DNA from: Lachnospiraceae bacterium
GTDB lineage: Bacteria; Bacillota_A; Clostridia; Lachnospirales; Lachnospiraceae
DNA length: 7,971 nt
Assembly (NCBI GenBank): GCA_028694115.1
Contig: JAQUUB010000154.1
Coordinates: 1-7,971, forward strand
Direction of reading: 5' to 3'
In this document: in pieces, positions 6,402 through 7,971 of the stretch
Numbering within the stretch: the first letter of the stretch is position 1
Layout of the letters: each line of letters opens with the position of its first letter
The notes under the pieces: generated by a model
The model's input: the letters and a program-made list of their open reading frames with translations, nothing else
What the model was told of the DNA's origin: nothing
Databases searched by the model: none
Translations under genes and position numbers: made by a program

Positions 6402-6590
6402 ATGACAAAATGTGAATGGATATATTGCCCTGTATGCGGTAGTAAGACCCGCAACCAGATAAGAGAGGATACCGTTTTAATAAACTTCCCTCTCTACTGC
6501 CCGAAGTGCAGGCAGGAAAGTTTAATTGAAGCTAAAGAACTACATATAACCCTCATCAAAGAGCCAGCCGCACAGACGCAGAGCCGATGA
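6402..6590 (+). CDS. Cysteine-rich KTR-domain protein (Tn916 Orf6-like)
   Basis: 62 aa. Two CxxC knuckles, CPVC (9-12) and CPKC (33-36), should bind one zinc. The KTR signature follows the first pair (GSKTRNQIREDT, 13-24), and the tail is IKEPAAQTQSR. This matches the small Cys_rich_KTR family found in Tn916-like and related elements, typically just downstream of the resistance gene. Its biochemical role is unknown. It starts nine bases after the hydrolase stop, with AAGGTG as the ribosome binding site, so it is read from the cargo operon. It marks the junction between cargo and recombination module. Confidence 0.85.
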   Translation: MTKCEWIYCPVCGSKTRNQIREDTVLINFPLYCPKCRQESLIEAKELHITLIKEPAAQTQSR

Positions 6591-6609
6591 ACTTGTGAAC
6601 AATCACAGT

Positions 6610-6643
6610 TTGTCGGTTCTGTTTTTTATGACAGATACGACAA
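6610..6643 (+). repeat. Interrupted stem-loop downstream of the KTR gene
   Basis: TTGTCGGTTCTGT (6610-6622) pairs with ACAGATACGACAA (6631-6643), 11 of 13 positions, with a two-base internal bulge and an 8-base loop rich in T. The T-run lies in the loop rather than after the stem. Confidence 0.5.
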
Positions 6644-6678
6644 GCCCACCAAATAAAAAAACGGAGTTTTGGTGGGCT
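6643..6678 (+). repeat. Perfect 11-bp stem-loop
   Basis: AGCCCACCAAA (6643-6653) pairs with TTTGGTGGGCT (6668-6678) around a 14-base A-rich loop. No T-run follows on the plus strand. The minus strand has none directly either, so it is a structural element of unknown role, possibly an mRNA 3'-end stabiliser for the cargo operon. Confidence 0.5.
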
Positions 6679-6706
6679 GTATAGTTATGCCTATTGGAAT
6701 GATTGA

Positions 6707-6743
6707 CCCTCCAAACTCGGTTTTAAAGTTTGGAGGGATTTTT
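6707..6743 (+). terminator. Terminator-like hairpin that also holds the leader ORF Shine-Dalgarno
   Basis: CCCTCCAAACT (6707-6717) pairs perfectly with AGTTTGGAGGG (6727-6737) and is followed by ATTTTT (6738-6743), the form of an intrinsic terminator. The right arm contains TTTGGAGGG, a strong Shine-Dalgarno placed seven bases before ATG 6744. The same hairpin could therefore both end transcription and hide a ribosome binding site. Confidence 0.7.
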
Positions 6744-6806
6744 ATGTGTTGGTCATCTACCGCCACACCGCTACTTATTTTGAGTAGCGGATATATGCCT
6801 ACATAG
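6744..6806 (+). CDS. Candidate 20-codon leader peptide ORF
   Basis: The ATG at 6744 is preceded by GGAGGG at optimal distance and opens 20 codons ending in TAG. The product begins MCWSSTATPLL and ends SGYMPT. A hairpin (6768-6790) lies inside the ORF, so a translating ribosome would melt it. A short ORF with a strong ribosome binding site amid hairpins is the layout of a ribosome-mediated attenuator leader, as upstream of tet(M) or erm genes. No resistance gene follows, however; the next gene is the sigma-like regulator about 230 bp on. It is too short for homology judgement by eye. Confidence 0.35.
   Translation: MCWSSTATPLLILSSGYMPT
6768..6790 (+). repeat. Hairpin inside the candidate leader ORF
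   Basis: CCGCTACT (6768-6775) pairs perfectly with AGTAGCGG (6783-6790) across a 7-base loop. There is no T-run after it. Confidence 0.5.
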
Positions 6807-6993
6807 CCTTTTTGGTGTCGGGTGGTAACTCGTTAAAAAAAGCCTTGCTTTCCATAAGGATAGCTTTGCCTATAAACAGGAATTATCAGTTCCGGTTTGT
6901 GGTGGCATAACCTCTTGTACGCTTGTAGGTCGATACTTTGTATTGGCTTGCAGGCGTATTTTTGTTTGTCGCATTTTGCATCATTGCCGCAGT

Positions 6994-7030
6994 CCTCCAA
7001 TCTGAATTTTTTTAAAATTCAGATTGGAGG
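6994..7030 (+). promoter_or_regulatory. 17-bp hairpin sequestering the Shine-Dalgarno of the sigma-like gene
   Basis: The left arm (6994-7010, starting CCTCCAATCTGAA) is exactly complementary to the right arm (7014-7030, ending TTCAGATTGGAGG), with only TTT in the loop. The last five bases of the right arm are the GGAGG ribosome binding site of the gene at 7040. In the folded mRNA this site is fully paired, so translation should be blocked until the stem is opened. Confidence 0.7.
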
Positions 7031-7039
7031 AAAACAGAA

Positions 7040-7468
7040 ATGGCATATAACCACGGAAAAGCAGATAGGAAATGGCAGCTTTGGAAAGAAACTGAGGAAA
7101 AGACTTTGAGAGCTTGTAGTGTTGAGGAAGACATCATTAAATTGCTCCGCACCTATGACCGAGCAGAGTTTAATTCTGATAGACGATTTTACCGCCGCCT
7201 GAATGATATCGGCGAATACATTGAAGAAACGGTTGCACAGGAACAGCCGCTTGAAGTAGACACGGTTGTAGATATGCTTGACGAAATTGAAAACGAAAGG
7301 CTGTATCAAGCATTGCTTACAGTGGACGAGCGTACCTTGCAAATCATTCTGCTAAAAATGCAGGGATATTCTACAAAAGAAATTTCTTCACTTGTCGGTT
7401 TGACGGCAGGCGCTATTTACGCAAGATTAGACCATTTACGAAAAAAGTTGAGAAATTTAAAACTCTGA
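7040..7468 (+). CDS. Sigma-70-like helix-turn-helix regulator of the mobile element
   Basis: 142 aa. The C-terminal part (about 86-137) reads as sigma-70 region 4: LLTVDERTLQIILLKMQGYS, then the helix-turn-helix TKEISSLVGLTAGAIYARLDHLRKKL. The first 85 residues are acidic and basic helix-forming sequence without a recognisable region 2, so it is a small sigma-like activator rather than a full sigma factor. Tn916 Orf7 and similar proteins occupy this position in related elements and act in expression of transfer and excision genes. The start is fixed by GGAGG (7026-7030), nine bases upstream, which is buried in a perfect hairpin, so output is probably translationally gated. The next gene, tnpW, lies 81 bp on, behind a weak attenuator hairpin. 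Confidence 0.8.
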   Translation: MAYNHGKADRKWQLWKETEEKTLRACSVEEDIIKLLRTYDRAEFNSDRRFYRRLNDIGEYIEETVAQEQPLEVDTVVDMLDEIENERLYQALLTVDERTLQIILLKMQGYSTKEISSLVGLTAGAIYARLDHLRKKLRNLKL

Positions 7469-7497
7469 GGGGAAAAGCATACGTTTTCAAGGACTAT

Positions 7498-7529
7498 TGG
7501 GTGAGGGGGTAAAATCTCTCACCCATTTT
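7498..7529 (+). terminator. Weak terminator or attenuator between the sigma-like gene and tnpW
   Basis: TGGGTGAG (7498-7505) pairs perfectly with CTCACCCA (7518-7525) around a 12-base loop, followed by TTTT. The short T-run suggests partial termination. The tnpW ribosome binding site AGGAGG (7536-7541) lies just after it and stays unpaired. Confidence 0.55.
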
Positions 7530-7549
7530 CACAGCAGGAGGAACTACAA

Positions 7550-7822
7550 ATGGAAAATTCAGATGAAGAAAATACAGATATTCGAGAAGTTATTCAAGAT
7601 ATTACCGACATGCTTGCCACAATGACACAGGAAGAACGCCTGACATGGTTTTGTCAGGCGCAATACCCACATCCAGTTAATTTTCAAAAAGAAATTGACG
7701 GTACTGTCTATACTGCTAATGCTCATTTTAACGCTACCGCCTCCGAAAGCGTGCAGGAAAAGACAGAACGTATCCTTTTAAAGAATTGTGCACAAAGTGA
7801 AATTAGTGCTTTAAAGCGTTGA
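7550..7822 (+). CDS. tnpW: TnpW-like transposon-encoded protein
   Basis: 90 aa. The C-terminal half (about 46-80: QKEIDGTVYTANAHF, then SVQEKTERILLKN) fits the TnpW family, small proteins that sit directly upstream of large serine recombinases in Tn4451-type elements. Family members share a GxTxYxVxxxF-like strand pair and an ExxxDKILRLI-like helix. Here the strand part is GTVYTANAHF and the helix EKTERILL. TnpW proteins are often only about 50-70 aa, and this one carries an acidic N-terminal extension of about 45 residues (ENSDEENTDIREV onward). The role of TnpW is unproven; a part in recombination or its control is inferred from position. The start follows AGGAGG with eight bases of spacing. 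Its TGA stop overlaps the -35 box of the recombinase promoter. Confidence 0.75.
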   Translation: MENSDEENTDIREVIQDITDMLATMTQEERLTWFCQAQYPHPVNFQKEIDGTVYTANAHFNATASESVQEKTERILLKNCAQSEISALKR

Positions 7823-7847
7823 AGTCAAATGGCAGATATGGTATAAT
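7819..7847 (+). promoter_or_regulatory. Promoter of the serine recombinase gene
   Basis: -35 TTGAAG (7819-7824), a 17-bp spacer, and -10 TATAAT (7842-7847) with extended -10 TG at 7839-7840. The -35 overlaps the tnpW stop codon. The predicted start near 7854 leaves a leader of about 40 nt before the recombinase ATG. Confidence 0.7.
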
Positions 7848-7876
7848 AGTAGCACCTACAATTCATATCATATCTG
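7833..7876. repeat. Inverted repeat bracketing the recombinase -10 box and transcription start
   Basis: CAGATATG (7833-7840) and CATATCTG (7869-7876) are perfect inverted copies separated by 28 bp. The left copy overlaps the TG of the extended -10 and the right copy falls in the mRNA leader just before the ribosome binding site. It may be a paired binding site for a repressor or for the recombinase itself. Confidence 0.4.
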
Positions 7877-7894
7877 GCTGAGGAAAGGAGTAAT

Positions 7895-7971
7895 ATGAGC
7901 AATCAGTCAGATAAAATCACTGCCCTTTACTGCCGTCTTTCAAGAGACGATGAACAAGACGGACTATCCGG
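7895..7971 (+). CDS. Large serine recombinase (TnpX/TndX-like), N-terminus only
   Basis: 25 codons are present before the window ends. After MSNQSDKI comes the serine recombinase start TALYCRLSRDDE, in which Tyr-x-Arg-x-Ser carries the presumed catalytic serine S16, followed by DEQDGLSG. This opening is characteristic of the large serine recombinases of Tn4451/Tn5397-type elements. These enzymes excise the element as a circle and integrate it through a covalent 5'-phosphoserine intermediate. The ribosome binding site is AGGAAAGGAG (7881-7890), close to the ATG. The adjacent tnpW supports the assignment. Subfamily and length cannot be judged from this fragment. Confidence 0.85.
   Translation, partial: MSNQSDKITALYCRLSRDDEQDGLS

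Larger units (their letters stand above)
6591..7039 (+). other. Structured gene-poor region between the KTR gene and the sigma-like gene
   Basis: About 450 bp with no substantial gene. Reading left to right it holds a hairpin at 6610-6643, a hairpin at 6643-6678, a terminator-like hairpin at 6707-6743, a candidate 20-codon ORF at 6744-6806 containing another hairpin (6768-6790), a stretch with short open frames lacking good starts (6791-6990), and the hairpin at 6994-7030. Such density of RNA structure suggests a control region. Tn916 has an orf9-type repressor gene on the opposite strand in the comparable position. I see no such gene here. Confidence 0.65.

Noticed and set aside
6897..7109. 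70-codon plus-strand ORF with a TTG start, ahead of and overlapping the sigma-like gene
   Set aside because: No ribosome binding site, no recognisable family, and it runs into the well-supported gene at 7040 in another frame.

Overview
The window looks like low-GC Firmicutes DNA, most likely from a gut-type Clostridia (Lachnospiraceae/Oscillospiraceae-like), and reads as the cargo and recombination end of an integrative conjugative or mobilizable element. The evidence is AT-rich coding sequence, strong AGGAGG-type ribosome binding sites, an extended -10 promoter style, and a right-hand module made of a Tn916-Orf6-like Cys-rich KTR protein, a small sigma-70-like regulator, a TnpW-like protein and the N-terminus of a large serine recombinase. 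No conjugation genes (relaxase, VirB4, coupling protein) lie inside the window.

Left region (1-2826): a two-gene operon with the architecture of the Gabija anti-phage system. GajA is an OLD-family protein with an ABC-type ATPase and a TOPRIM nuclease domain (66-1709). GajB is a UvrD/Rep-like superfamily 1 helicase (1702-2826). The genes overlap by 8 nt, with the gajB ribosome binding site inside gajA. This GajB is compact at 374 aa but retains every SF1 motif that I can check by eye.

Middle region (2827-6392): a gene-free stretch rich in inverted repeats (2827-3013) leads into a TetR-family repressor with a clear promoter and operator-like dyads. A terminator hairpin follows, then a 560-aa half-size ABC exporter and a 294-aa alpha/beta hydrolase. 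This reads as a regulated efflux and hydrolysis cassette. It occupies the position next to the KTR gene where related elements carry resistance genes such as tet(M). The substrate cannot be deduced from sequence.

Right region (6402-7971): the KTR protein is followed by about 450 bp without a substantial gene. That stretch holds at least five stem-loops, a terminator-like hairpin, a candidate 20-codon leader ORF, and a perfect 17-bp hairpin that buries the Shine-Dalgarno of the sigma-like gene. The sigma-like gene, an attenuator-like hairpin, tnpW, a promoter overlapping the tnpW stop codon, and the start of the serine recombinase (cut by the window edge) complete the module. The element thus appears to carry two kinds of cargo, phage defence and probable drug or toxin resistance, beside an excision/integration module that seems to be under layered RNA-level control.
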